From: JANQRA01 sp035550735
Lineage (GTDB): Bacteria; Actinomycetota; Acidimicrobiia; Spongiisociales; ZC4RG35
Direction: 5' to 3'
NCBI GenBank assembly: GCA_035550735.1
Contig: DASZOM010000016.1
Coordinates: 1-56,865 of the forward strand
DNA: 56,865 bases
In this document: piece after piece, positions 24,463-31,985 of the stretch
Layout: each line of letters begins with the position of its first letter
Numbering within the stretch: the stretch's first letter is position 1
Made by a program: the position numbers and the translations under genes
The notes under the pieces: model-generated
The model's database searches: none
Told to the model about the DNA's origin: nothing
What the model saw: the letters and a program-made list of their open reading frames with translations, nothing else

Positions 24463-24508
24463 AACCCGGGGTTCCTCACTCCACATGTGGCGTGAGGAAC
24501 CCCGGGTT
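24463..24508 (+). terminator. Long hairpin terminator
   Basis: A 17-base arm (24463-24479, starting AACCCGGGGTT) pairs perfectly with 24492-24508 (ending CCCCGGGTT). The loop contains a second palindrome, CCACATGTGG (24481-24490), so nearly the whole 46 bases can fold. A short T run (GTGTTTT) follows. It sits 15 bases after the exported-protein stop and before the next plus-strand gene. Confidence 0.75.
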
Positions 24509-24549
24509 CGTGTTTTCGGTGCCCCCCGGTGCGCGAGTATTGGCCCCCG

Positions 24550-26013
24550 ATGACGATCCGCTGGCGCGACGAGGATCCGGGGCTGCCGATCACGTTCGAC
24601 CAGTGCTCCAATGGGGAGTACCAGCCCGAGACCCTGACCCCGATCCGGGTGGAGGCGGAGCTCGTGGCCAGGGCACAAGTCGACGAGGCGGTCCGGCGCA
24701 CGGGTGTCAGCCGTCGCCAGTTCCTCCGTTCGGCGAGCGCCCTCGCCATTTGTCTCGGGGCGATCGACAACGTCCTCGCCGCCGCCAAGGGCCTGAGCCC
24801 GGGCTTGTTCTACCCGTTCGACCCGTCGTCACGTCTCGACACCGAAACCGCGCGGGCGATCCTCGGCCCCATGGAGTTCGTGTTCGACGTCCAGGGCCAT
24901 CTCCTCGAGTACGACCTCGACCCCTCCACCAGGGGAGACTGGTTCTGGGGCGCCCAATTCCCACAGGCGAGATGTGAGGAGGAGGACGACCCGAGGGCGT
25001 GCTTCGCCACCAACCACTTCCTCGAGGAGATCTTCATCCGGTCGGACACCACGATGACCGCCCTCTCCGGCCTGCCCATCAACCCGGAGGGGAGCCCGCT
25101 GTCCAACGAGGTCATGGAGGAGACCCGGCAACTGGTCGAGGCGCTATCCGGGGACGAGCGGGTCGTGGTCAACGCCCTGGCCCTGCCGCAGACGGCGCCG
25201 ATCGCGTCGGTCCTCGACGAGATGGCTCGAACGGTCGAGGAGAACCATGTGGCCGGTTGGAAGACATTCACCCATTTCCCGTCGGACATCCACTGGTGGC
25301 TGGACGATCACGATCCGGACCTCGCCCAGGTGGGTCATGTCTTCCTGGATCACCTCGTCGCCATCGGGACCCCGATCCTGTTCGTGCACAAAGGTCTCTC
25401 CGACCAGGCGCGATACGGCTCACCAGTTGACATCGGCCCGGCGGCTGCGGCGCACCGGGACGTCTCCATCGTCGTCTACCACAGCGGGTTCGAGGTGGGT
25501 CGTCGGGAAGGGCCCTACACCGCGGAGAGAGCCGATGTCGGAGTCAACCGCCTGATCACGTCGCTCCGCAACGCCGGCATCGGCCCCGGCGAGAACGTCT
25601 ACGCCGAGCTCGGGTCGACCTGGTGGCATCTTCTCCGCCGGCCCGACGAGGCCGCCCATGTCCTGGGCAAGCTCCTCATCGCCGTGGGTGAGGACAACAT
25701 CCTGTGGGGCACCGACTCGATCTTCTACGGGTCCCCACAGGGCCAGATCGAGGCCTTCCGCGCCTTTCAGATCCCCGAGGAGATGCGTGCGAGGTTCGGG
25801 TACCCGGAGCTCACCAGGGCGATCAAGGCCAAGATCCTGGGGTGGAACGCTGCCCGTCTGTACGGGATCGACCCGATCACGGAGCCGAGCGGACTCACCA
25901 GGGAGGAACTCGAGCTGGCCCGCGCCGAGCACCCGGTGCCGATGCGGGCATGGGGGCCACGCACCACCGAGGAGGTCCGTCAGCTCCGCGCCCACCATCG
26001 CGGATGGCCGTGA
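24550..26013 (+). CDS. Tat-exported amidohydrolase-family protein
   Basis: A 487-residue protein from ATG 24550. A twin-arginine motif SRRQFLRSASAL lies unusually far in (about residue 54), after a charged leader. The remainder is a TIM-barrel amidohydrolase of the Amidohydro_2 type: FVFDVQGHLLEY in place of the usual DxHxH start, then THFPSDIHW, VVYHSGFE and the late GTDSIFYGSPQGQIEAF, which carries the conserved Asp. The first metal ligand pair reads QGH, so metal binding may be single. Substrate unknown; decarboxylase or hydrolase are both possible in this family. Confidence 0.75.
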   Translation: MTIRWRDEDPGLPITFDQCSNGEYQPETLTPIRVEAELVARAQVDEAVRRTGVSRRQFLRSASALAICLGAIDNVLAAAKGLSPGLFYPFDPSSRLDTETARAILGPMEFVFDVQGHLLEYDLDPSTRGDWFWGAQFPQARCEEEDDPRACFATNHFLEEIFIRSDTTMTALSGLPINPEGSPLSNEVMEETRQLVEALSGDERVVVNALALPQTAPIASVLDEMARTVEENHVAGWKTFTHFPSDIHWWLDDHDPDLAQVGHVFLDHLVAIGTPILFVHKGLSDQARYGSPVDIGPAAAAHRDVSIVVYHSGFEVGRREGPYTAERADVGVNRLITSLRNAGIGPGENVYAELGSTWWHLLRRPDEAAHVLGKLLIAVGEDNILWGTDSIFYGSPQGQIEAFRAFQIPEEMRARFGYPELTRAIKAKILGWNAARLYGIDPITEPSGLTREELELARAEHPVPMRAWGPRTTEEVRQLRAHHRGWP

Positions 26014-26016
26014 TCG

Positions 26017-26592
26017 TTACTTGATCGCCCCGAGAAGGAATCGGTAGAGCTCCCCGACCAGCCCATCCCGATCGAGCTCGCCGTCCGGCCGATACCAGCG
26101 CTCGATCGCATTGAGGATGGAGAGGATGAAGATCGAGGTCGTCTTGGGGTCGACCGCGGACGAGAAGGAGCCGTCGTCCCTGCCCTCGCGGATGACCGAT
26201 CGGAAAGCGTCCTCATAGTGGTCCCGGGCGTCGAGGACCCTGCTCCGGTGCTCGTCGTCGAGCATCCTCGCCTCGTTGAGGAAGGTCCGGGAGACCTCGA
26301 TGTTCTCCACGACCACATCGACATGACCGGCGATCAGCGCCTGGAGCCGGTCGGAGGCGGACCCCGGGGTGTCCAGGGCGCGTCGGGCCGATGCCTCGAA
26401 CAGCCGGGCACCCTCCTCCACCACCTCTACGAGGAGGTCCTGTTTCGAGTCGACATGGGCGTAGAGCGACGAGCCGAGCATCCCCAGCTCCTTGCCCAGG
26501 TCTCGCATCGACGTCCCGTGGTATCCCCGATCGGCGAAGAGACGACCGGCGGCCCGCACCACGTCCTCACGGGTGTTGCGGGTGGTCACCAT
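26017..26592 (-). CDS. TetR-family regulator, probable repressor of the paa operon
   Basis: A 191-residue protein with an N-terminal TetR HTH (AAGRLFADRGYHGTSMRDLG; GMLGSSLYAHVDSKQDLL) and a ligand-binding helical domain. The frame is open upstream to 26745; ATG 26592 overlaps the paaE stop by one base (TGATG) and VTTRNTRE fits a TetR start. As the last gene of paaABCDE it probably senses a pathway CoA thioester such as phenylacetyl-CoA and binds the palindrome in front of paaA (inference). Confidence 0.88.
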   Translation of the reverse strand: MVTTRNTREDVVRAAGRLFADRGYHGTSMRDLGKELGMLGSSLYAHVDSKQDLLVEVVEEGARLFEASARRALDTPGSASDRLQALIAGHVDVVVENIEVSRTFLNEARMLDDEHRSRVLDARDHYEDAFRSVIREGRDDGSFSSAVDPKTTSIFILSILNAIERWYRPDGELDRDGLVGELYRFLLGAIK

Positions 26593-27665
26593 CAGCGGTG
26601 GTCGTAACGGACCACCACCCGGTCCGTGGTGGGGTGGGCCTGGCACGTGAGCACGTATCCCGACTCCAATTCGGAGTCGACGAGGGCGTAGTTCTTGTCC
26701 ATGCGGACCTCTCCCAGCTCGATTCGGCCCTTGCACGTGGCGCACATGCCTCCCTTGCAGGAGTAGGGCAGCTCGCTACGGACACGCAGTGCGGCGTCGA
26801 GGATCGAGGTCTCCGGTCTCATCCGGGTGTCGACGGCACGACCGTCGAGGATGACGGTGAGCTCGACACTGCCCTCCCCGGGCGGCGGCTCGGGCGGCAG
26901 CGAGGCGCGATCGAGGGGGCCGGCGAAGAAGAGCTCGTCGTGGATACGTTCCTCCGCCACACCCAGATCGACCAGCGTCCCCCGGGCCGTGATCACCATG
27001 TCGTAGGGACCGCAGAGATACCAGCCGTCGACCGGGTCGCCTCCCAGGAGGCGATCGTGGATGGTGGTGATCTTCTCGGCGTCGATCCGACCGGACAGCA
27101 GGGGGATGTCCGAGCCTTCCCGACTGAGAATGTGGAAGAGCTGGAAGCGGGGGTGAAACCGGTCTTTGAGACCCTCGAGCTCGTCGAGGAACATGACCGA
27201 GTTGGCGGTGCGATTGCCATAGAGCAGCGTCCAGCTGGAGAGAGGCTCGAGCTCCAGAGAGCTGGAGATGAGAGACAGGACAGGTGTGATGCCCGATCCG
27301 GCGGCGATGGCGACCGCCTTACGTGGCCGGGAGGGGTCGATGTCGATGGTGAACTCGCCAACCGGCGGCATGACCTGAAGGGTGTCCCCGGCGGCCAGAC
27401 GCTCGGTGGCGAAGGTGCTGAAAACTCCGCCGGGCAGCTGCTTGATCCCCACCCGGAGCTTTCCGCCGGCTGCGGATGCGCAGATCGAATAGGACCGTCT
27501 CACGTCCTCGCCGTCGATCTCGCGGCGCACCGTGACATGCTGGCCCGGGAGGTAGGTGAACCGGTCGGACAACTCGGTGGGCACGTCGAAGGTGACACAC
27601 ACCGCATCCTCGGTGAGATGGGTGACCTCGGTCACCCTCAAGTCGTGGAAGACGACCTCGCCCAT
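26592..27665 (-). CDS. paaE: Phenylacetyl-CoA epoxidase reductase subunit
   Basis: A 357-residue flavin/iron-sulfur reductase. The N-terminal half is a ferredoxin-NADP reductase fold (RRSYSICASA for FAD, GSGITPVLSLI for NADPH); the C-terminal ~90 residues are a plant-type 2Fe-2S ferredoxin (SCKGGMCATCKGRIELG, later LTCQAHP). It passes electrons to the diiron oxygenase PaaA. ATG 27665 overlaps the paaD stop (TGATG). Confidence 0.95.
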   Translation of the reverse strand: MGEVVFHDLRVTEVTHLTEDAVCVTFDVPTELSDRFTYLPGQHVTVRREIDGEDVRRSYSICASAAGGKLRVGIKQLPGGVFSTFATERLAAGDTLQVMPPVGEFTIDIDPSRPRKAVAIAAGSGITPVLSLISSSLELEPLSSWTLLYGNRTANSVMFLDELEGLKDRFHPRFQLFHILSREGSDIPLLSGRIDAEKITTIHDRLLGGDPVDGWYLCGPYDMVITARGTLVDLGVAEERIHDELFFAGPLDRASLPPEPPPGEGSVELTVILDGRAVDTRMRPETSILDAALRVRSELPYSCKGGMCATCKGRIELGEVRMDKNYALVDSELESGYVLTCQAHPTTDRVVVRYDHR

Positions 27666-28117
27666 CAGAACCTCTTGAAATGGTCGAACGGCTCGCCACA
27701 GCGGGAGCAAACCATCAGCGCCTTGCACGCCGTCGACCCGAACGCCGACACCAGTCGGGGCCGGTCGGAGGCACATCGGGGGCAGACCACCTCGTCGATC
27801 CTGCTGGGAGGGGCGATCCCGAACTCGGCGAGCTTGCGAATCCCCTCCTCGGTGATCCAATCGGTCGTCCACGCCGGGTGATGGCTCACCCGGACCTCGA
27901 ACTCGTCGATCCCGGCTCGGCGCAACGCAGCGGCGACGTCGTCCTCGATCTGACGCATCGCCGGGCACCCCGAGTACGTCGGGGTGATGGTCACGGTGAC
28001 CCGGTCGTCATCCAGCTCGACCGAGCGGAGAATCCCCAGGTCGGCAATGGTCAGCACCGGGATCTCGGGATCGACCACCGAGGCGACCAGCCCGCGGACA
28101 TCGGTGGCGACGCTCAC
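27665..28117 (-). CDS. paaD: Phenylacetyl-CoA epoxidase accessory subunit PaaD
   Basis: A 150-residue protein with an N-terminal MIP18/DUF59 domain (VVDPEIPVLTIADLGILRSV; YSGCPAMRQIEDDV) and a C-terminal zinc-ribbon with two CxxC pairs (VCPRCAS, MVCSRCGE). It likely helps insert the iron-sulfur or diiron centre of the oxygenase. GTG 28117 overlaps the paaC stop by 4 bases. Confidence 0.93.
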   Translation of the reverse strand: MSVATDVRGLVASVVDPEIPVLTIADLGILRSVELDDDRVTVTITPTYSGCPAMRQIEDDVAAALRRAGIDEFEVRVSHHPAWTTDWITEEGIRKLAEFGIAPPSRIDEVVCPRCASDRPRLVSAFGSTACKALMVCSRCGEPFDHFKRF

Positions 28118-28872
28118 CACTCCATCCCCGGATAGGCGCGCTGCATCCACTGCATCTCGGCGAGCAGGTATCCCAGGTGCTCGGTGTGAAAGCCCCTCCG
28201 CCCACCGGTCCGCTGGTAGGGGTCTTCTGGCGCCGAGACTCCAGCCTCGTCGAAGACGGCGAAGACGGTGCGCTCCCACTCACGGCGGTCGACGGGCTCC
28301 GGTCCCTCGAACAACTCGGCGGTGAAGCGCCACAGCGAGTCGATCGCGTCCTGGGCGCGGCCATGCGCCTCCTCGGTTCCGTCCCCGAGACGCACCAGCC
28401 AGCCCGAGGAGAACCGGAAGTGGTACTCCGCCTCCTTTCGGGCGCGTTCGGCGATCCCGGCCAGCGATCGTTGGGGGGAGGCGGCGAGCCCATCCCAGAG
28501 AAGCCGCTGGTAGACGTCGAACAGAAGTTGACGGACGATGGTGTGGCCGAAATCGCCGTTGGGCTGCTCGACGAGCAACAGATTGGCGAACTGGCGCTCG
28601 GTGCGGCCCATGGCCAGGTCGTCCTCGTCACGTCCTTCCCCCTCGATCTCGCCGGCCAGCGTGTACAGGGCCCGGGCGACACCGAGATGGTCGAGCGCGA
28701 TGTTGCCGAGGGCGATGTCGAGCTCGAGCTCGGGGGCGTTGGAGATCCACTCACCGAGACGCTGCGCAAGCACCATGTTGTCGTCGGCATGGGCCAACAA
28801 GGCGGCGACCTCGGGTGCGACCCCGCTCTCCGGCGTCCCCTGGGGCGCCCCGGTGACGATCTGCTCACTCAC
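28114..28872 (-). CDS. paaC: Phenylacetyl-CoA epoxidase structural subunit PaaC
   Basis: A 252-residue ferritin-like helical protein that pairs with PaaA (LAHADDNMVLAQRLGEWISN; ALGNIALDHLGVARALY; ARKEAEYHFRFSSGWLVRLG). PaaC keeps the fold of a diiron subunit but is structural. GTG start, overlapping paaB by 4 bases. Confidence 0.95.
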   Translation of the reverse strand: MSEQIVTGAPQGTPESGVAPEVAALLAHADDNMVLAQRLGEWISNAPELELDIALGNIALDHLGVARALYTLAGEIEGEGRDEDDLAMGRTERQFANLLLVEQPNGDFGHTIVRQLLFDVYQRLLWDGLAASPQRSLAGIAERARKEAEYHFRFSSGWLVRLGDGTEEAHGRAQDAIDSLWRFTAELFEGPEPVDRREWERTVFAVFDEAGVSAPEDPYQRTGGRRGFHTEHLGYLLAEMQWMQRAYPGMEW

Positions 28873-29213
28873 ATCTGACCCACTTCGTCGGGGATGTCAT
28901 AGGTGGTGGCGAGGCGGTACACCTTCTCGTTGGCCTCCACATACTCGGCGGCCGCCTCTGGCTCGAAGGCATGGATCTCCGAGCTGGGCACCACCCAGAC
29001 ACTGACTCCCTCACCCCGTCTGGTGTAGACGTCTCTCGCGTTCTCCAGGGCGGTCACCGGGTCGGGGGCGTGCAAGCTCCCGATGTGGACGTGGGAGATC
29101 CCGCGTCTGGCTCTGACGAAGACCTCCCACATCGGCCAGCCCTCACCGGCGCCTTCGACCTTCTCCTCCAGCTCGGCCCGCTCTCCGGGGGCCACCGGGA
29201 CCTCATAAGTCAT
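28869..29213 (-). CDS. paaB: Phenylacetyl-CoA epoxidase subunit PaaB
   Basis: A 114-residue protein with the PaaB core WPMWEVFVRARRGISHVHIG followed by ARDVYTRRGEGVSVWVVP. A short N-terminal stretch (EVPVAPGERAELEEKVEG) precedes it. ATG 29213 overlaps the paaA stop by 4 bases (ATGA). PaaB bridges PaaAC units in the epoxidase. Confidence 0.94.
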   Translation of the reverse strand: MTYEVPVAPGERAELEEKVEGAGEGWPMWEVFVRARRGISHVHIGSLHAPDPVTALENARDVYTRRGEGVSVWVVPSSEIHAFEPEAAAEYVEANEKVYRLATTYDIPDEVGQM

Positions 29214-30136
29214 GCCGCCCTCGCTGCTCGCTTGGCGGCGTGGGCGGTGGCCGCCTCCCGGACCCAGGCGCCCTCCTCCCATGCCCGGGCCTTGTGCTCC
29301 AGACGCTCCCTGCTCATCGGGCCGTTGCCCTTGACCACCCGCCAGAACTCGTCCCAGTCGAGCTCGCCGAAGTCGTAGTGCCCTCGCTGCTCGTTCCAAC
29401 GGAGCTCAGGGTCGGGAATGGTGAGTCCGAGATAGTCCGCCTGGGGGACGGTCATGTCGACGAACTGCTGACGGAGATCGTCGTTGGAGACCCTCTTGAT
29501 CTTCCAGGCCATCGATTGGTCGGAGTGGTCCGACTCGCTGTCGTGGGGACCGAACATCATCAGCGACGGCCACCACCACCGGTCGAGGGCGTCCTGGGCA
29601 ATCGCCTTCTGCTCGGGGCTCCCCTGACAGAGCCGGATCAGCGACTCGTATCCCTGACGCTGATGGAACGACTCCTCCTTGCAGATCCGGACCATGGCCC
29701 GGGCATAGGGCCCATAGGAGCACCTGGTGAGCATCACCTGATTGGTGATTGCGGCGCCGTCGACGAGCCAGCCGATGGTCCCTATGTCGGCCCAGGAGAG
29801 AGTCGGGTAGTTGAAGATCGACGAGTACTTGTGCTTGCCCTGATGGAGCAGCTCCTGGAGGTCGTCTCGTCTGATCCCGAGGGTCTCCGCCGCCGAGTAG
29901 AGGTAGAGACCGTGACCGGCCTCATCCTGGACCTTGGCCATCAGGATCGCCTTGCGATGGAGGGTCGGTGCCCTGGAGATCCAGTTGCCCTCGGGTTGCA
30001 TCCCGATGATCTCGGAGTGGGCGTGCTGGGCGATCTGGCGGATCAGCGTCTTGCGATAGCCCTCCGGCATCCAATCGGTGGGCTCGATCTTCGACTCCTC
30101 GTCGACGATCGCTTGGAATCTCTCCTCTGGGGTCAT
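29210..30136 (-). CDS. paaA: Phenylacetyl-CoA epoxidase catalytic subunit PaaA
   Basis: A 308-residue diiron oxygenase subunit converting phenylacetyl-CoA to its ring 1,2-epoxide, the first committed step of aerobic phenylacetate breakdown. Diiron ligand motifs are visible: MAKVQDEAGHGLYLY and ICKEESFHQRQGYE. It is first in paaABCDE-tetR. The downstream pathway genes (paaG, paaZ, paaJ, paaK) are not in the window. A -10 hexamer lies six bases before the ATG. Confidence 0.96.
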   Translation of the reverse strand: MTPEERFQAIVDEESKIEPTDWMPEGYRKTLIRQIAQHAHSEIIGMQPEGNWISRAPTLHRKAILMAKVQDEAGHGLYLYSAAETLGIRRDDLQELLHQGKHKYSSIFNYPTLSWADIGTIGWLVDGAAITNQVMLTRCSYGPYARAMVRICKEESFHQRQGYESLIRLCQGSPEQKAIAQDALDRWWWPSLMMFGPHDSESDHSDQSMAWKIKRVSNDDLRQQFVDMTVPQADYLGLTIPDPELRWNEQRGHYDFGELDWDEFWRVVKGNGPMSRERLEHKARAWEEGAWVREAATAHAAKRAARAA

Positions 30137-30142
30137 ACTCCG

Positions 30143-30168
30143 ATTCTAAGCAAACGAACGTTCGTTTG
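30143..30168 (-). promoter_or_regulatory. paa promoter with 18-bp TetR operator
   Basis: CAAACGAACGTTCGTTTG (30151-30168) is a perfect 18-bp palindrome of the TetR-operator kind. On the minus strand it lies two bases upstream of TAGAAT (30143-30148), which is six bases before the paaA ATG. A bound repressor would block the -35 and spacer region of a leaderless promoter. Confidence 0.8.
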
Positions 30169-30220
30169 GGAAGGCATCGTCGGCGAAGAGGGAACCGGCC
30201 GACCAGACTCGGCGTCGAAG

Positions 30221-31798
30221 ATGACGATGGGTCACGAACTGAGACTCGGCCGGCTGCTGGTCGCGGCGACCGTGCTCGCCGCCGCCATCACCCCCATTCT
30301 CCCCCTCGCCGCCAGGGGCTGCTCCTGTGCGATGCCGTCCGATCTCCACGAGTGGGTCGACCAGTCGGAGGCGGTCTTCGTCGGCACCCTCGTCGAGAAA
30401 CAGGACATCGGGGAGCCCGGCCCGCTGGGCATCGAGAGCATCTACGTCTTCCAGGTCGAGGACTGGATCAAAGGTGACGCCGGCCACGTCATCGAAGTCC
30501 ACTCCCCCTCGGACGGATCGTCCTGCGGCTTCGAGTTCTGGAACCCCGAGCAGCGCATCGGCGCCGCCATCCGCCTCGAAGGAGGCGTGCTCCGCAGTGA
30601 CCTCTGCTCTCAGATCGACGCCGATGTCGCCCTGACCCTGAAGCACGGCATGGTGGCGAGCAAGACCGGAATCCCCCGCATCCTGGCGGCCAATGGCTGG
30701 GACTCGACACGTCTGACCTTGCTCGATGCCTCCGGTGGCCACATCACCGACATCGCCCCGCCTCCGGGCGGGTCCGAGTTCGACGGGACCCAGCTGCTGG
30801 AGACCTGCCCCGGTGGCTCGCGCTTCGTGCAGGTGACCACCTCCGAGCTGATCGTCTGGGACGCCGCCACATTGGAGCCGGTCGCGACTCACGAACTCGG
30901 GCTCACCGACTTCTGGGGCTCGGATGTCTCCTGTCGTGACGAGGACGCCTCTTCGATCTGGCTGCTCCAGGGATCGGACACCGGCTCCCGGCTGTCCCGG
31001 ATCGAGGATGGCGTAGTCAGCAGCGACCCCCTACCCGGAACCGGGGGTTGGATCGGAACCGACTACGTCCTCTCCCAATCGGGACCTGAGGGCGATCTCA
31101 CCTGGATCGACGTCGCCACCGGAGCGGAAACCGTCGTGGCCACGGTGCCCCCTGGTGAGCTCTGGTCGATATCGGCGGCCCCCCACCCCGAAGAGCGACG
31201 CGTCGCCCTGGTGGAGACCCGATTCGCCGACGACGGGACGGTCTCCGCCTCGCTTTCGATCGTGAGTGACGAGGAGCGCCTCTCCGCCGTCGACCTGGCG
31301 CTGGAGACGTACTCACCGGTGTGGCTCGACGACGGGCGGGTCATGGTGACCGGGTACAACTGGGAGGAGAGCGAGCAGCCCAAGGGACTGGTTGTCGACT
31401 TGGACACGGATGCCATCATCGAGGTGTCGCCGCTGAGCGCCGGCTATCTCGTCGCCGACGGCAATCTGGTGTTCGGAGCCAACGCGGGATCCGTCTTCCA
31501 GGTCGATCTGACCACCGGCTCTGTGGACACACTGGCCACCCTCCCCACACTCAACGCCGGTCCCCTCGTGATCCTGGAAGACGCCGCCGCCGTCGATCCG
31601 GCCACCACCACGACCGCTCCCGGCACCGGCAGCACGGTCCCCCCTCTGGTGGCCCCCGGCATCACGGAAGCCCCGGAAGCGGAGGCGGCCGGATCCCTGG
31701 ACGCACGCTGGATCGCCGGTGGGGTCGTGGTCGTCTTCTTCGGTCTGCTCGCATGGCTGGTCATCGCCGGCCCACGCAAGCCGTCCGACTCCTCTTGA
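30221..31798 (+). CDS. Membrane-anchored surface protein with TIMP/netrin-like N-terminus
   Basis: A 525-residue exported protein. Residues 1-32 look like a signal peptide; the mature part starts CSCAMPSDLHEWVDQSEAVF, a CxC start like the netrin/TIMP-type (NTR-like) domains seen in some bacterial surface proteins, continuing to about residue 130. Residues about 150-430 have repeated short beta-strand phrases that may form a propeller. A Thr/Pro linker and one membrane segment (GGVVVVFFGLLAWLVIAG) end the protein. ATG 30221 chosen; ATG 30227 is equally possible. Function unknown. Confidence 0.7.
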   Translation: MTMGHELRLGRLLVAATVLAAAITPILPLAARGCSCAMPSDLHEWVDQSEAVFVGTLVEKQDIGEPGPLGIESIYVFQVEDWIKGDAGHVIEVHSPSDGSSCGFEFWNPEQRIGAAIRLEGGVLRSDLCSQIDADVALTLKHGMVASKTGIPRILAANGWDSTRLTLLDASGGHITDIAPPPGGSEFDGTQLLETCPGGSRFVQVTTSELIVWDAATLEPVATHELGLTDFWGSDVSCRDEDASSIWLLQGSDTGSRLSRIEDGVVSSDPLPGTGGWIGTDYVLSQSGPEGDLTWIDVATGAETVVATVPPGELWSISAAPHPEERRVALVETRFADDGTVSASLSIVSDEERLSAVDLALETYSPVWLDDGRVMVTGYNWEESEQPKGLVVDLDTDAIIEVSPLSAGYLVADGNLVFGANAGSVFQVDLTTGSVDTLATLPTLNAGPLVILEDAAAVDPATTTTAPGTGSTVPPLVAPGITEAPEAEAAGSLDARWIAGGVVVVFFGLLAWLVIAGPRKPSDSS

Positions 31799-31816
31799 CC
31801 AATCGCCCGAACCCCC

Positions 31817-31822
31817 TACCAT
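31817..31822 (+). promoter_or_regulatory. -10 hexamer of the cysteine leader transcript
   Basis: TACCAT lies five bases before an in-frame GTG (31828) and eight before the ATG (31831) of the leader peptide, placing the transcription start at or just before the start codon. Confidence 0.55.
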
Positions 31823-31830
31823 CGGCAGTG

Positions 31831-31902
31831 ATGACGAATCACGCCGCCTGCCCGGTCTGCGCCTGCACCTGTGCATGTGCCGCCGCGCCGCGCGGGCTGT
31901 GA
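31831..31902 (+). CDS. Cysteine-rich leader peptide (attenuator)
   Basis: A 23-codon open frame: five of ten residues at positions 7-16 are Cys (CPVCACTCAC), then AAAPRGL and TGA. It sits 83 bases upstream of a cysteine-synthase-like gene and is followed by a terminator hairpin. GTG 31828 in the same frame is an alternative start. Leaderless poly-Cys small ORFs that sense charged Cys-tRNA are known upstream of sulfur genes in mycobacteria. The codons for RGL overlap a segment that can pair with the left terminator arm, so ribosome position would decide termination. Confidence 0.85.
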   Translation: MTNHAACPVCACTCACAAAPRGL

Positions 31903-31967
31903 TCGTCTGACCCAAGCAACAGACCCACATCCATAGCCCGCACCGGCAACCGCCGTGGCGGGCTTTT
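31892..31967 (+). promoter_or_regulatory. Cysteine attenuator: antiterminator and terminator
   Basis: Terminator: AGCCCGC (31935-31941) pairs with GCGGGCT (31958-31964), followed by TTTT (31964-31967). Antiterminator: GCGGGCT (31892-31898), at the end of the leader ORF, can pair with the same AGCCCGC, and the pairing extends to 31901/31932 with one G-U pair. A ribosome stalled at the Cys codons leaves 31892-31901 free, favouring the antiterminator; a ribosome that reaches the stop codon covers it, favouring termination. Confidence 0.8.
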
Positions 31968-31985
31968 CGCATTTCTTGGAGAGAC

